Made by a program: the position numbers and the translations under genes | Notes under the pieces: generated by a model | What the model saw: the letters and a program-made list of their open reading frames with translations, nothing else | Told to the model about the DNA's origin: nothing | The model's database searches: none | NCBI GenBank assembly: GCA_016709495.1 | Contig: JADJMS010000006.1 | Location: forward strand, 62,001 to 126,000 | DNA: 64,000 bases | Reading direction: 5' to 3' | Origin: Candidatus Dechloromonas phosphorivorans | GTDB taxonomy: Bacteria > Pseudomonadota > Gammaproteobacteria > Burkholderiales > Rhodocyclaceae | In this document: piece after piece, positions 49,307-58,532 of the stretch | Layout of the letters: each line of letters opens with the position of its first letter | How positions within the stretch are numbered: the first letter of the stretch is position 1

Positions 49307-49404
49307 TTTTACCATAATCAGATGAACTCGGCACGGACCATGCGCACCCAGGACAATCGTTTGCTCAATATCGCCGGTGCGCGATGGCCCGGAGATGAAA
49401 TTGG
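49307..49404. repeat. attL: 98-bp direct repeat of lutC 3' end
   Basis: Identical to 62016-62113 over 98 bases except one A/G difference. On the minus strand it still encodes the last 33 or so residues of LutC (NFISGPSRTGDIEQTIVLGA onward) ending at a stop at 49295. It marks the left boundary of the integrated element and lies 81 bases from the integrase start. Confidence 0.88.
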
Positions 49405-49455
49405 TTCTATGAATCAATGGGTTGATTGGTTTCATATAGATATTGTAAAGCGTTC

Positions 49456-49473
49456 TGTCCATCACCTGTCCAA
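49456..49473 (+). promoter_or_regulatory. Candidate integrase arm-type sites, left end
   Basis: TGTCCAT (49456-49462) and TGTCCAA (49467-49473), 11 bases apart, between the attL core and the integrase gene. The same heptamer recurs at the right end (61891-61939). Confidence 0.45.
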
Positions 49474-49484
49474 ATGGAGGGTGT

Positions 49485-50504
49485 ATGGCATCAATTCGAG
49501 AACGCAAAGGGCGCTGGCAGGCCCGTATTACACGGCATGGTTTCTTGCCGGAAACCAAGAGCTTTGACACCCATGAGGGTGCTGTTAAGTGGGCGCGAGC
49601 AATCGAAGCCGAAATAGACAAAGGTGTATTTGTTAGCCTCAAGGAAGCCGAGAGAACAACGTTAGGGAGATATATTGCTGCGCCACGCTGAGGAAGTATC
49701 ACCAACCAAGCGAAGCGGCGGCAAAGACAACATAGCCAAGTTGAAGTTTCTGGCACGACAACGATTCGCGGCGCTCAGTCTCGCCAACCTGACACCGAAA
49801 TCGATTGCCAATTTCGTGATGACCGACTGGCAGTAGTCTCTCCAGGCACGGTTCTACTCGACTTGGCCACCATCCGATCAGTACTCAACCATGCACGGCG
49901 TGAATGGGGTATGGCGATTGAAAACCCTGTCGAGAAGATCAGGAAGCCCCCAGCTCCACCACACCGCGACCGCGTGCTATCGGCGCAGGAAGAAGAACGC
50001 TTACTTACCGCCCTGACTCCCGGCACACTCAGAAATGAAGATGGGCGATTCACAAAGGAAACAAGGGACCATTGGCTGAAACCAATGGTGATAATTGCTA
50101 TTGAATCAGCCATGCGTCGAGGAGAGTTGCTTGCACTCGAATGGAAACATGTTGATCAAGTTCGCAGAACTGCACACCTTCCAATGACGAAGAATGGGCG
50201 CTCTCGAACCGTTCCGTTAAGCAGTCGGGCAATTCGCACCCTTCAGGAAATCCCACGCTCAATTGATGGGCGTGTATTTCCAATTTCTCATTGGACTGTT
50301 GAACAAGTATTTGAACGAGCAAGCAAGTTGGCGGGGCTGGCTGGAGTTCATTTTCACGACCTTCGCCATACAGCAGCCACGCGCTTGGCAGAGAAGGTGC
50401 CGAACCTTATTGAGTTAGCGGCAATCACCGGTCATTCAAACGTGGGGATGTTGAAACGCTACTACCACCCCACAGCCGAAAACCTTGCCCTGAAACTGGG
50501 TTAG
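49485..50504 (+). CDS. Tyrosine integrase of the element, two frameshifts
   Basis: About 340 residues after correction. Removing one G from GGG near 49669 gives TLGDILLRHAEEVSPTKRSG, and adding one T in AATTTCG near 49812 gives FRDDRLAVVSPGTV, which leads into the ATIRSVLNHARREWG frame. N-terminal arm-binding and SAM-like core-binding domains are followed by a catalytic domain with all residues: Arg in AMRRGELLALEW, Lys in TKNGRSRTV, His-x-x-Arg in HDLRHTAA, His in GHSN and Tyr in RYYHP. It recombines the lutC-derived att sites. Both breaks are in short homopolymers, so the gene is probably functional. A terminator follows. Confidence 0.87.
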
Positions 50505-50514
50505 ATGAACCAGA

Positions 50515-50536
50515 GGCCGGGAAACCGGCCTTATTC
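50515..50536 (+). terminator. Terminator after integrase
   Basis: GGCCGG-GAAA-CCGGCC stem-loop (50515-50530) followed by TTATTC, a modest T tract. Confidence 0.6.
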
Positions 50537-50729
50537 AATACTGCTCACTCATGCAGTGCAAAATATATGTTTATGTGAAGATTCAGACCATTGAATGGTA
50601 AATCCCATAATACGGGACGTTTTAGTAAAGGTAAGCCAATACTGCCCACTAACCCTACTGGAATGTCAGGTGGGATAAATCGTAAACTAACACCTTCGAC
50701 TCATCACTCAATCACTGAAAGGCCATACC

Positions 50730-50966
50730 ATGTCTAATTCCGCTTCTAGCCTGCAATCCACTAGAGAAGCTTCTGTTCCTGTATTCATTAACGATGAGTT
50801 GATAATGATCTCAGAATCATCATTGGATGAACTCAAAGCGATAGCCTATGACCGAGGCTGCAGCGTTGAATTAGTTTTACAAGAATCCATTGCAGAAGTG
50901 GAGGAATTGGATGCTCGCATAGACTTATCTCTTGCACAGGCAAGGGTTGAGGCGTTAAGACACTAA
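50730..50966 (+). CDS. Small acidic protein of the mobile element
   Basis: 78 residues, not recognised. Mostly helical and acidic C-terminus (LVLQESIAEVEELDARIDLSLAQARVEAL). GAAAGG lies 7 bases before the ATG and a strong terminator follows, so it is a monocistronic expressed unit. Possible excisionase or regulator by position, but it lacks an obvious helix-turn-helix. Confidence 0.6.
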   Translation: MSNSASSLQSTREASVPVFINDELIMISESSLDELKAIAYDRGCSVELVLQESIAEVEELDARIDLSLAQARVEALRH

Positions 50967-50991
50967 GACCAATAAAACAAAGTCAGTCATT

Positions 50992-51016
50992 AGCCCGGTT
51001 ACTATCGGGCTTTTTT
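50992..51016 (+). terminator. Rho-independent terminator
   Basis: AGCCCG-N8-CGGGCT stem followed by T5-6. Confidence 0.8.
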
Positions 51017-51185
51017 ACGTCTAAATTCAAACACTGATCACTCATGCAATATTTGTCAACTTATATTCCGATTGGAAACAGAATAGACTGCTGGGCGGGG
51101 CTAGTCCGGCCAGACGAAAAGCATTTCCCTCCAAATGCCTGCCCCCATCTTTCTTGCTTCTGGAGGTACTGCGGAGGGCAGATAG

Positions 51186-51929
51186 ATGGACGTTGCAATT
51201 TCATATCCTGGCGCTCAAGAAAACGTCACGGCGCTTGATGAGTTAAACGCCGCGCTGGATAAATTGGATATTTCCATCGTGGATCAAGTCGAATCCCCGG
51301 GAAAGCCTGCCGCACAAATCCGGCAACTCAAGGCTATCAAGCGCAGGAAAGAATCTACCCAATATGAACAAGCTGAAATGTGGGCAGGGGTAGAGCACAG
51401 GCGGGAATGCGAGAAAATTAAGCGTGAACAGGAACGCGCCGATCTACGTGCAGTTGCTCAGTGGATTGAGAGCACGGCAAGCGTTCAGCCTGCCACGCTT
51501 TCTCAAAACTCACAAGCTTTCGAAACGAGAAAATCCAGACCCTCCCTAACATCAGAAGTGCCGCCCCCTGGCGATGCAGATTACGGTCGATGTTTTGGCT
51601 TTTGGGATGAGCTTGAGACTCAGATAATTTTGCGAAACCTGGAGGCAATCGCGTTGCCAATACTTCAAGCTGATTTGGCTACGCTGGCTATCCTCCATCT
51701 TGGCCTATTGCGGGGTGATGCTGAAGCAGACTACAACAGGAAGGCTAAGGACAGAGCCAAGTCTTATGCCAGTAAGTGGGTGGAAAGAGTGATGGAAAGA
51801 GAGGGGAAAATAGATTGGTTGCTGGAAAAGAACGCTGGAAAGCGGCGGAAGGCAGCAGAAGTCAAATTGGTTGAGCAATTCCTCATAGGGTGTGCCGCAT
51901 ACATCACCCAAACGGTAACTAGTGCGTGA
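51186..51929 (+). CDS. Uncharacterised element protein
   Basis: 247 residues, GGAGG at 51173-51177 upstream. Not recognised. The N-terminal half is charged and coiled (LDKLDISIVDQ, QLKAIKRRKESTQYEQ, ECEKIKREQERADLRAV); the C-terminal half has hydrophobic helices (LPILQADLATLAILHLGLL). First of the co-oriented run leading to primase and helicase, so possibly a replication or regulation accessory. Confidence 0.6.
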   Translation: MDVAISYPGAQENVTALDELNAALDKLDISIVDQVESPGKPAAQIRQLKAIKRRKESTQYEQAEMWAGVEHRRECEKIKREQERADLRAVAQWIESTASVQPATLSQNSQAFETRKSRPSLTSEVPPPGDADYGRCFGFWDELETQIILRNLEAIALPILQADLATLAILHLGLLRGDAEADYNRKAKDRAKSYASKWVERVMEREGKIDWLLEKNAGKRRKAAEVKLVEQFLIGCAAYITQTVTSA

Positions 51930-51998
51930 TTAGTGGCTGGTCGAGTATGTGAGCTGGGCTGTGGAAAATGGGCGGACCCAAACCACAAGGAGTCCAGC

Positions 51999-52199
51999 AT
52001 GCGTAACGACAACAAACACCAGAAGACATTTGACGAGTTCTTCAAACACGTCACAGCAATTGAAAACCTTTGGCCAGGCGTGCAGGAAGTTCTTTTCTCT
52101 GGACAGCCCGGACATGTGAAGAACTTGCAATCTGAATGTGCCAGCCTCCTATACGTCATCCAGAAGATCATGCTTTCGGGCCGTGATCGGATTAAGTAA
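51999..52199 (+). CDS. Small uncharacterised element protein
   Basis: 66 residues from the ATG that follows AAGGAG by 8 bases. Not recognised; helical, with a Trp-Pro motif (ENLWPGVQEVLF). It lies 11 bases upstream of the helix-turn-helix gene in the replication operon. Confidence 0.6.
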   Translation: MRNDNKHQKTFDEFFKHVTAIENLWPGVQEVLFSGQPGHVKNLQSECASLLYVIQKIMLSGRDRIK

Positions 52200-52210
52200 A
52201 GGAGACGGCC

Positions 52211-52471
52211 ATGAACGAGGAATTAAATTTCACACCCGCCGCCACGATCAAAGCCAAACAATGCAGCGTACTGCTTAATCACCTTAAAACCCAAGGCAGC
52301 ATCTCAACCATAGAGGGGCGCGAAAAACATGGCATTTCCCATGTAGCGGGGCGCATGCATGACCTAAGGAATCAGGGGTTTTTGATTGAGACACGCCGCG
52401 TGCTTGAAAGTGATAGCGCTGGTCGTTTCCATACAGTTGCCTTGTACAGCCTGAAAGGTGGTGCAGCATGA
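52211..52471 (+). CDS. Small helix-turn-helix protein
   Basis: 86 residues. Resembles the HTH_39-type winged helix common beside phage and plasmid primases: QCSVLLNHLKTQGSISTIEGREKHGISHVAGRMHDLRNQGFLIETRR. AAAGGAGA precedes the ATG. Its stop overlaps the primase start (ATGA). Likely regulates replication genes or helps origin recognition. Confidence 0.7.
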   Translation: MNEELNFTPAATIKAKQCSVLLNHLKTQGSISTIEGREKHGISHVAGRMHDLRNQGFLIETRRVLESDSAGRFHTVALYSLKGGAA

Positions 52472-53574
52472 CCACCACCGGCAAACTAACGATGGATGGC
52501 GAAAAGGTGATGAGCTTCGACCCCTTCATGCCGCTATCCGGTAACTACTTCTACCACACAGGGAAAACGCATTGGCTTGCTGCTGGTGCGGAAGCCCTGA
52601 CCAAATTTCTGCAATCTTCAAACCCGCCGGAGTTTCGCACGGTCCTAGGGGTAGTGGGTGACTACGACGAAAACACACCCAGCCATTACACCGGCCCTCT
52701 GTATTTCGATTTTGACTCAGACGAGATCGCAGAAGCCGTAGAAAACTTCAAGGCCTTCCTTGCCAAGTTGCGTGAACTTGAGGTTGATCTGTACACCTGC
52801 CGCCTATTTGCTTCAGGTGGAAAAGGCTTTCATATTGAAATACCTCAAGCTGTTTTCATGGCTAAAAGCCCAGCCGGAGGGGTTATAAATATACCCTACA
52901 TCTTCAGAGAAATTGCCCATGCTTTGTATGTGAATACCCTTGATCTAAGGGTCTACTCCGCAAAAAAAGGCCGCATGTGGCGAACCCCGAACAGGTTGCG
53001 CGATAACGGCTGCTACAAAGTTCCGCTAACGGTGAACGAAGCCCTGAGTATCACAGCTGAAACTTATTTTGCCTTTGTTGCTGCCCCTCGACCTTTCCCG
53101 CCCTTGGAACCGCCCAAGTTCAGCGCCGCCCTGGCTTTGGCCTACTGCACAGCCCGGGACAAGGTAACGAATGCAGGTAAGCTCAAGCGTAATCGCAACC
53201 CAAGTAAAACAGCTGCGCTACTGCAAGCCCGGTGTAAAGCGGTTGGGGCTGCCCTACCTCCTTCCCTTCTTGCGCTAGGTGCTGGGCTGATGAAGCCCAG
53301 GGAGGGTGCAGGATTCAATCAAATTGCCATCCAGCTATGCACAGCCGCCCACGCCATGAACATGAGCGAGGATGACCTTGTAGCGCGATGCGCTGGCCTG
53401 ATTGCCCACCATGAAGGTGACGGTAAAAGGTACGGAACCCCATCCAAGCGTGAAGCCGCATTCAGGGCGATGTTCCGCTACACCTTCGACAATCCATGCT
53501 ACGAATTCAGTGTTGGCGGTGTACGTAGTATCTTCCCTGTCTCGGCAGGTCTTCACGATTTGAGGGGGCTATGA
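52468..53574 (+). CDS. Archaeo-eukaryotic-type primase (AEP small-subunit fold)
   Basis: 368 residues. The three AEP motifs are visible: DxD in LYFDFDSDE (about residue 75), SGGKGFHIEIP (s-G-x-K-G-F-H, about 115) and TLDLRVYSAKKGRMWRTPNR (about 155-175). The C-terminal part (about 260-345) resembles PriCT-type helical regions. It makes primers for the element's own replication. It overlaps the HTH gene and the helicase gene by 4 bases each, a coupled primase-helicase cassette. Confidence 0.82.
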   Translation: MTTTGKLTMDGEKVMSFDPFMPLSGNYFYHTGKTHWLAAGAEALTKFLQSSNPPEFRTVLGVVGDYDENTPSHYTGPLYFDFDSDEIAEAVENFKAFLAKLRELEVDLYTCRLFASGGKGFHIEIPQAVFMAKSPAGGVINIPYIFREIAHALYVNTLDLRVYSAKKGRMWRTPNRLRDNGCYKVPLTVNEALSITAETYFAFVAAPRPFPPLEPPKFSAALALAYCTARDKVTNAGKLKRNRNPSKTAALLQARCKAVGAALPPSLLALGAGLMKPREGAGFNQIAIQLCTAAHAMNMSEDDLVARCAGLIAHHEGDGKRYGTPSKREAAFRAMFRYTFDNPCYEFSVGGVRSIFPVSAGLHDLRGL

Positions 53575-54901
53575 TGTCAGTCGAATCAATTATTACTGAT
53601 GCCGCCGCCGCTCATTTCGTAAGGTCTCCCGCTGAATGGGAAGCAGCCATGAATGCTTGCAAGGGTGACCCCGGAGCTGTCTACAGCTTGGTTCTGGATT
53701 TGTACCTGGACCCGGAGCTAAAAGCGTTTGCACGGGAACCCCTTATAAAACAGGCTGCCAAGCTGACGGGCTGTTCTTTGGCTGGGCTGAGGGATGACAT
53801 CAGAAGGGATATTCCAAGCGATGACGAAGCCCGCAAGGATGATCTTGATTACGCCCGGGAGATGCTGGAAAGCTTCGGCGATGGAAACCTGGTCTACGCT
53901 GCTGGCGGGTTCTGGGCCTGGAGGGAGGATCAAGGACGCTGGCAACTTGTTGAACGGCCCGAAATCAGTCAGGCAGTGCAACACACCTTGGAAGGCCAGA
54001 CAAGGATCACAGCCAACGTAGTCGAATCGGTGACCCGGGTTGCAATCAATGCCATCTACAAGCCCGGGACACGCTTCAACGAACCCGCCCCCGACCGTAT
54101 CAACGTGCTGAACGGCACCTTGGAACGGCAAGGTGGCGCGTGGGTGCTGAGAAATCCAAGCCGGGAGGACTATCTAACCGCCCAAGTGCCAGTTGCCTAC
54201 GACCCAGACGCGAAATGCCCAAGGTTCCTGCAATACTTGGACGAGATTTTCCAAGCCGACACAGACAAGGTCGCTAAAGCCCTCGTAGTTCTGGAACTGA
54301 TCGGCTATTCACTGCTGCAAGCCTGCCCGTTTCCTGCTTTCCCCATGCTTGTTGGTGGTGGCGCCAATGGCAAATCTGTACTGCTTGACGTTCTGCTGAA
54401 TCTTGTTGGCCGGGACCAAGCCGCAGCCCAGCCCCTTGCAAGGCTTGGTGACCGATTCGTGAATGGTTCGTTGCGCGGCAAGTTGATTAACCTGCTTCCA
54501 GAAATGAGCGTGGGTGAGGCCCTGAAAGATGGGCCACTCAAAGCCTTCACCGCTGGTGACTTAGTATCAGGCGAGTTTAAGGGGCAGGACGGGTTCGAAT
54601 TCAAGCCTTTTTCCACGCTTTGGACTGCAACCAACACCATGCCTTATACCCGTGACCTGAGCGACGGCATGGCCCGCCGAACGATCGTGATTCCTTTTAA
54701 CCGTCGGTTCAACGAATCGGAAAGAGACCCTGACCTAACCGGCAAGCTGTTAACGGAACTGCCCGGGATCATGGCCGCAGCCCTCCATGCCTTGTTGGGA
54801 GTATATGAGCGGGGAGGTTTCACAAGACCGGCATCATCCCAGGCCGCGCTTGCTGAGTGGTTTAAGGATTCGGATCAAGTCGCTTTGTTTGTGGAAGATG
54901 T
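53571..54901 (+). pseudogene. D5/P4-type replicative helicase, 5' part, split by IS66
   Basis: The first 444 or so residues of a phage/plasmid DNA primase-helicase C-terminal family protein. A D5_N-like region (about 80-200) precedes a superfamily 3 helicase: Walker A in LVGGGANGKSVLLDVLLN, Walker B in LINLLPEMS and sensor region WTATNTMPYTRDLSDGMARRTIVIPF. IS66 inserts after codon EDV; the frame then stops within the insertion at 54905. Joined with 57308-57518 the protein would have 513 residues. The core ATPase is complete, so a truncated protein could still act. Confidence 0.88.
54894..54901 (+). repeat. 8-bp target duplication of IS66, left copy
   Basis: GAAGATGT, repeated at 57300-57307. 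Eight bases is the standard duplication length for IS66-family insertions. Confidence 0.93.
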
Positions 54902-54935
54902 GTAAGCGCCCGGCGAACCCAGGTTGATTTCTGAT

Positions 54936-56465
54936 TCAGGCGGCGGATTCAGGCTTCCAACGATGCGGGAGCAACTCGCCGATCCGGCTGTTGGGCTGAG
55001 TCGGCAGGCGAGACAGGACGTCCTTGAGATAAAGGAACGGATCGTGGCCGTTGAGTTTGGCCGATTGGATCAGACTCATGATGGCGGCGGCCCGTTTGCC
55101 GGCGCGCAAGCTGCCGGCAAATAGCCAGTTTTTCCGGCCTGTGGCGATGGGCCGGATACGGTTCTCAATCCAATTGTTGTCGATCGGCACCTGGCCGTCA
55201 TCCAGGTAATGGACGAGCGCCTTCCAGCGTTTGAGACTGTAATCAATCGCTTTGGCGGTACTGGAGCCGTTGGGTACCTGCTGTCGGTGCCGGGTAAGCC
55301 AGTCATGAAATTCATCGAGTATCGGCTTGGCCTGCGCCTGCCGTATTCGTCGCCGTTCATCCGGATCCAACTCGGCGACTTCCCGCTCGGTTTGGTAGAG
55401 CTTTTGAATGCTAGTCAGCGCCTGTTGGGCAATCTGACTCTGGTTGTTGGCATGCAAATCAAAGAATTTCCGGCGCGCATGGGCCATGCAACCGGCTTCG
55501 GTTACCCCATCGGCGATCAGAGCCTTTGTAGCCGGCGTAATCGTCGCAAACGAGCGTACCGCGCCACTCGCCGAGGAATTCCGGACATGCTTACCCGCCC
55601 TGCTGTCAGCAAAGTCATAGACGACTGCCTTGACCGGCTCGAAGGCACCGATGCTATACGACCCAGGTAAGCCCGATGCGTCTTGCCAGCGCCGGGATCG
55701 AGCATGGCGACCGGCGTTTCATCCGCATGCAGTACCGGGTAGGTGAGCATTTCGGCTTTCAAGGCATCGGCCAGCGGTTGCAGGGTGACACCCATCCGGC
55801 CCACCCATTCGGCCAGTGTCGATTGCGGAATCGGCAAACCGGCCCGGCCAAAGATGCCTTCCTGGCGATACAGCGGGAGATGATCAAGATATTTTGCAAT
55901 CAACACATGGGCAAGCAGACCGGTGGTCGGATACCCTTGTCGATCACATGGGCGGGAACCGGCGCCTGAATCAGCGTTTCGCACTGGGCACAGGCCCACT
56001 TGCCACGGATATGGCGTTCGACCGTAAAAGTCCCAGGCGTATAGTCCAGTTTCTCGGCGACATCTTCACCGATGCGCTTCAGTTGGCAGCCACAGGCGCA
56101 GGTCGTTGATTCCGGTTCGTGGTGAATCTCGGTGCGCGGCAGTTCGGTTGGCAGGGGTTTGCGTGTGGCCTGTCCCTTAGGCTTCGTTTCAGAAAGCTGT
56201 GCCAGCTCTTCGGTCATCGCCGCCATATCGGCAGCCAAGGTTTCCTCGAACAGTTGCCCTGTTCAACCGGCAGGTGTTCTGCCTTGACGCCGAAGTAATG
56301 GCGTTTGTAATACGCCACTTCATGGGTCAGCTTGTCGATCTTGGTCTGCCGCCAGTTGAGTTCTTGATCATTGCGTGTAATGACTTCTGCTTGCTGGCGT
56401 ACCAGTTCGCGCAGTTCGTCCGCAGTCAGATGATCAAGGTTGGCAGGCAATGTCATGACCGACAT
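54936..56465 (-). CDS. tnpC: IS66 transposase TnpC with several frameshifts
   Basis: Four frames (56214-56465, 55900-56238, 55517-55999, 54936-55487) together give the roughly 510 residues of an IS66 DDE transposase. Visible parts: the coiled N-terminus, zinc-ribbon-like CACGCQLKRIGEDVAEKLDY ... CAQCE, GLLAHVLIAKYLDHLPLYRQEGIFGRAGLPI, catalytic ADETPV, and C-terminal MAHARRKFFDLHANN and NNWIENRIRPIATGRKNWLFAGS (catalytic Glu). Breaks sit at G3, C2, T and G runs (for example near 56232, 55937, 55672, 55582, 55528), the same signature as elsewhere in the window, so the transposase may be intact in reality. Confidence 0.88.
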
Positions 56466-56517
56466 GATGCCAAGCCATCCACTTCCCGGCTATCAGGACT
56501 TCCCCAATGGTGGACCG

Positions 56518-56847
56518 TCATAAAACCCGGATCGCGCCACCATCGGCCAGTCTCTCCCAGGGCAAGCCGAGAATCAGCGCATCGAATTGGCTGCGGGTGA
56601 GTGTGATGCTGCCGTCGCCCGGTCGAAGTTGAAACCGACCTTGGTTTAAGCGACGATTTGCCAGCCAGATCCCGTAACCGTCATGCACCAGCACCTTCAG
56701 GCGGTTGCCGCGTTGGTTGGCAAAGAGATAGGCATGGTGCGGCTTCGCTTCACCAAAGATCCTGATGACCTGCGACAGGATTGTTTCCGTTCCGGCTCGC
56801 ATATCGAGTGGGCGAGTCGAGAGCCACAAGGCATCGACCCGGATCAT
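56518..56847 (-). CDS. tnpB: IS66 accessory protein TnpB
   Basis: 109 residues from the ATG of MIRVDALWLSTRPLDMRAG. Contains FANQRGNRLKVLVHDGYGIWLANRRLNQGRF, the hallmark of IS66 Orf2. It overlaps the tnpA stop by 4 bases. Needed with TnpA for transposition in this family. Confidence 0.93.
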   Translation of the reverse strand: MIRVDALWLSTRPLDMRAGTETILSQVIRIFGEAKPHHAYLFANQRGNRLKVLVHDGYGIWLANRRLNQGRFQLRPGDGSITLTRSQFDALILGLPWERLADGGAIRVL

Positions 56848-57230
56848 CGCAGCCAGTCGCGTAACCACGCGGCACAATCGCCGGATGCCTGCACCGGCCA
56901 GTCGACCTTGATCGCGGTGTTGCCTCGCCTGATTTCGATCCGGATGTCCGGTGATTCCGGTTCCGGGGCAAGGGGAAGTTGTACAAACTCGGGTGCCGTC
57001 CCCGGAACGGGCTGGGCCGCTGGCACTAACATGCGCTGCTTCGGGATTTCGATGCCGCGCTCACGCATCCACCGTCGAACTTGGTTCGCGTTAACGCCGT
57101 TGGCCATTGCAATGCCAGCGACCGAGGCGCCTTGCTCGCTACACGCCTCAATCACCGCTTTCTTGAATTCTTCCGGGTGATACCGCCGGTGCCGGCTTGG
57201 CTTATGGATTTCCATCGAAGTGTCCACCAT
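56844..57230 (-). CDS. tnpA: IS66 accessory protein TnpA
   Basis: 128 residues with an IS3/IS66-type helix-turn-helix: RYHPEEFKKAVIEACSEQGASVAGIAMANGVNANQVRRWMRE. First gene of the IS, reading inward from the right inverted repeat. Confidence 0.92.
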   Translation of the reverse strand: MVDTSMEIHKPSRHRRYHPEEFKKAVIEACSEQGASVAGIAMANGVNANQVRRWMRERGIEIPKQRMLVPAAQPVPGTAPEFVQLPLAPEPESPDIRIEIRRGNTAIKVDWPVQASGDCAAWLRDWLR

Positions 57231-57299
57231 CGTTCTTAAGGGGACACGATCTTCGCGGTCTAACGCCTTAATTTACAGATGGGTTCACCGGGTGCTTAC

Positions 57300-57518
57300 G
57301 AAGATGTTTGTTTAATGGGACCGAATTGTGGGCCAACGCTTCACAAGGAGTTGTTCGATGCCTTCAAGGAGTGGTGCGGGTCACAGAACATAAAGCATTC
57401 CGTAACTGGCAAGACGTTTACAACGAGGCTCACCAAGCTAGGTGCTGTACCCACTGAAGGCAAGATCAGACTCAAACAAGATCGGGGCGTTGGTTTCTAC
57501 AGCATCGAACTTGGTTAG
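57300..57518 (+). pseudogene. Helicase 3' part, displaced by IS66
   Basis: Begins with the second target copy and continues the helicase frame EDVCLMGPNCGPTLHKELFDAF ... KQDRGVGFYSIELG to a TAG at 57516. These 70 residues form the winged-helix-like tail (KHSVTGKTFTTRLTKLG) typical of D5/P4 helicases. It has lost its own start. Confidence 0.85.
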
Positions 57519-57520
57519 CC

Positions 57521-57825
57521 CGGCCACGATGGCCACGATTCGGCCACGATTATTTTCAATCGTAGCCGGCTGAAATCCCTGCCCCACAAGGGTTTCAGCG
57601 GTATCGGCCACGATGGCCATGATTATTTGAAATTAGTCCTATAGGTTTCTATCTCTCTCCCCAAAGAGAGAATCAACTTGTAGAGAGAGACAGAGTCTAT
57701 ATATATGGAAATAGCCAAAAATCGTGGCCACTCCTTGAAAACCATTGTGGGACAAGACTTTTACCCGGCCACGATTATTTTAAATCAGGGCGAAATCGGG
57801 GCCAATTAAGGCCGAATCGTGGCCG
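57521..57825. repeat. Iteron array, probable replication origin of the element
   Basis: Decamer CGGCCACGAT occurs exactly at 57521-57530, 57541-57550, 57605-57614 and 57766-57775, and reversed at 57816-57825 (ATCGTGGCCG). Near-copies lie at 57531-57540, 57559-57568 (reverse), 57615-57624 and 57721-57730 (reverse). The segment 57541-57568 is an imperfect palindrome with an AT centre. AT-rich tracts (57627-57720) lie between. It sits directly downstream of the primase-helicase cassette, as an iteron-type origin would. Confidence 0.65.
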
Positions 57826-58004
57826 CAAGCAAAGTCATTCCACCACCCTTACCAATAAACACCAAATCAACCGTATTGTTATCGCAAACAATTCTCATCT
57901 ATGATAATAGCATGCACCACATCTAGGATAAAACACAATTCAAAAAACAACTCATGGCATGCGTGTATGCTATGAATACTGAATATATCAACAAGGGGTT
58001 TGCC
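57826..58004. other. AT-rich spacer after iterons
   Basis: No gene seen. AT-rich (TTGTTATCGCAAACAATTCT, then CATCTATGATAATAGCATGC). Could be the unwinding region of the origin plus the promoter of the next gene. Confidence 0.4.
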
Positions 58005-58532
58005 ATGCGGTTTTTTGGAATTATTTGTGCTTTTTTAGGCGGCATTTTTGCGTTAATCGCGCTAAATATGGACGTGACAGTGCCAACAGGAGTTTTTGGC
58101 TTGGATCGAGTGAACAATATGGGACTTATGGCCGACCGCCAAAATTACTTGATGCTTTCTATCGGTGCTGCAATCGTTGGTGTGTTGCTTATTATTTTCG
58201 GTGGAAATAAGGAGCCATCCACACCTCTTGCTGCCGCAGTTACTTCAGTACCTGACTCAGGAATGAGGGCATGTCCATTTTGCGCTGAGCCAATAAAGAA
58301 CGAAGCCATTAAGTGCAAGCACTGCGGCAGTGTCGTTGAAGCGGTCATCGTTGAGCAGCCCAAAAAGAGTTCGTTTTTCGATAAACCCGAAAATATGCCG
58401 TGGGGAGAATATCGTGAAAAACTCCTTGAGCACTACTCGGTACTGCCTGTAGGTGACTCGCTCCTCTGGCGTGGCACTAGCTACCCAAACATGCAATGCT
58501 TAATTGCAGCTATAAGGCAAACGTGCGAATAA
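58005..58532 (+). CDS. Small membrane protein with zinc ribbon
   Basis: 175 residues from the ATG that follows AAGGGG; in-frame upstream ATGs exist at 57972 and 57954. Two membrane helices (GIICAFLGGIFALIAL and YLMLSIGAAIVGVLLIIFGG) are followed by a cytoplasmic zinc ribbon CPFCAEPIKNEAIKCKHCGS, a common bacterial treble-cysteine module. The last 55 residues are unassigned (FFDKPENMPWGEYREKLLEHY). Function unknown; element cargo. Confidence 0.7.
   Translation: MRFFGIICAFLGGIFALIALNMDVTVPTGVFGLDRVNNMGLMADRQNYLMLSIGAAIVGVLLIIFGGNKEPSTPLAAAVTSVPDSGMRACPFCAEPIKNEAIKCKHCGSVVEAVIVEQPKKSSFFDKPENMPWGEYREKLLEHYSVLPVGDSLLWRGTSYPNMQCLIAAIRQTCE

Larger units (their letters stand above)
54902..57299 (-). 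mobile_element. IS66-family insertion sequence
   Basis: 2398 bases with terminal inverted repeats: left GTAAGCGCCCGGCGAACCCA, right (reversed) GTAAGCACCCGGTGAACCCA, 18 of 20 identical. Perfect 8-bp target duplication. Contains tnpA, tnpB and tnpC on the minus strand in the normal IS66 order. The identical duplication indicates a fairly recent insertion into the helicase gene. Confidence 0.95.

Noticed and set aside
49307..49404. tRNA gene as attachment site
   Set aside because: The repeat encodes LutC residues and shows no cloverleaf or T-loop sequence.
49295..49756. 153-codon minus-strand frame crossing attL
   Set aside because: Only its last 33 or so codons are real lutC relic; the rest is antisense to the integrase.
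57521..57825. CRISPR array
   Set aside because: The repeated unit is only 10 bases, occurs in both orientations and has irregular spacing; iterons fit better and no cas genes are present.
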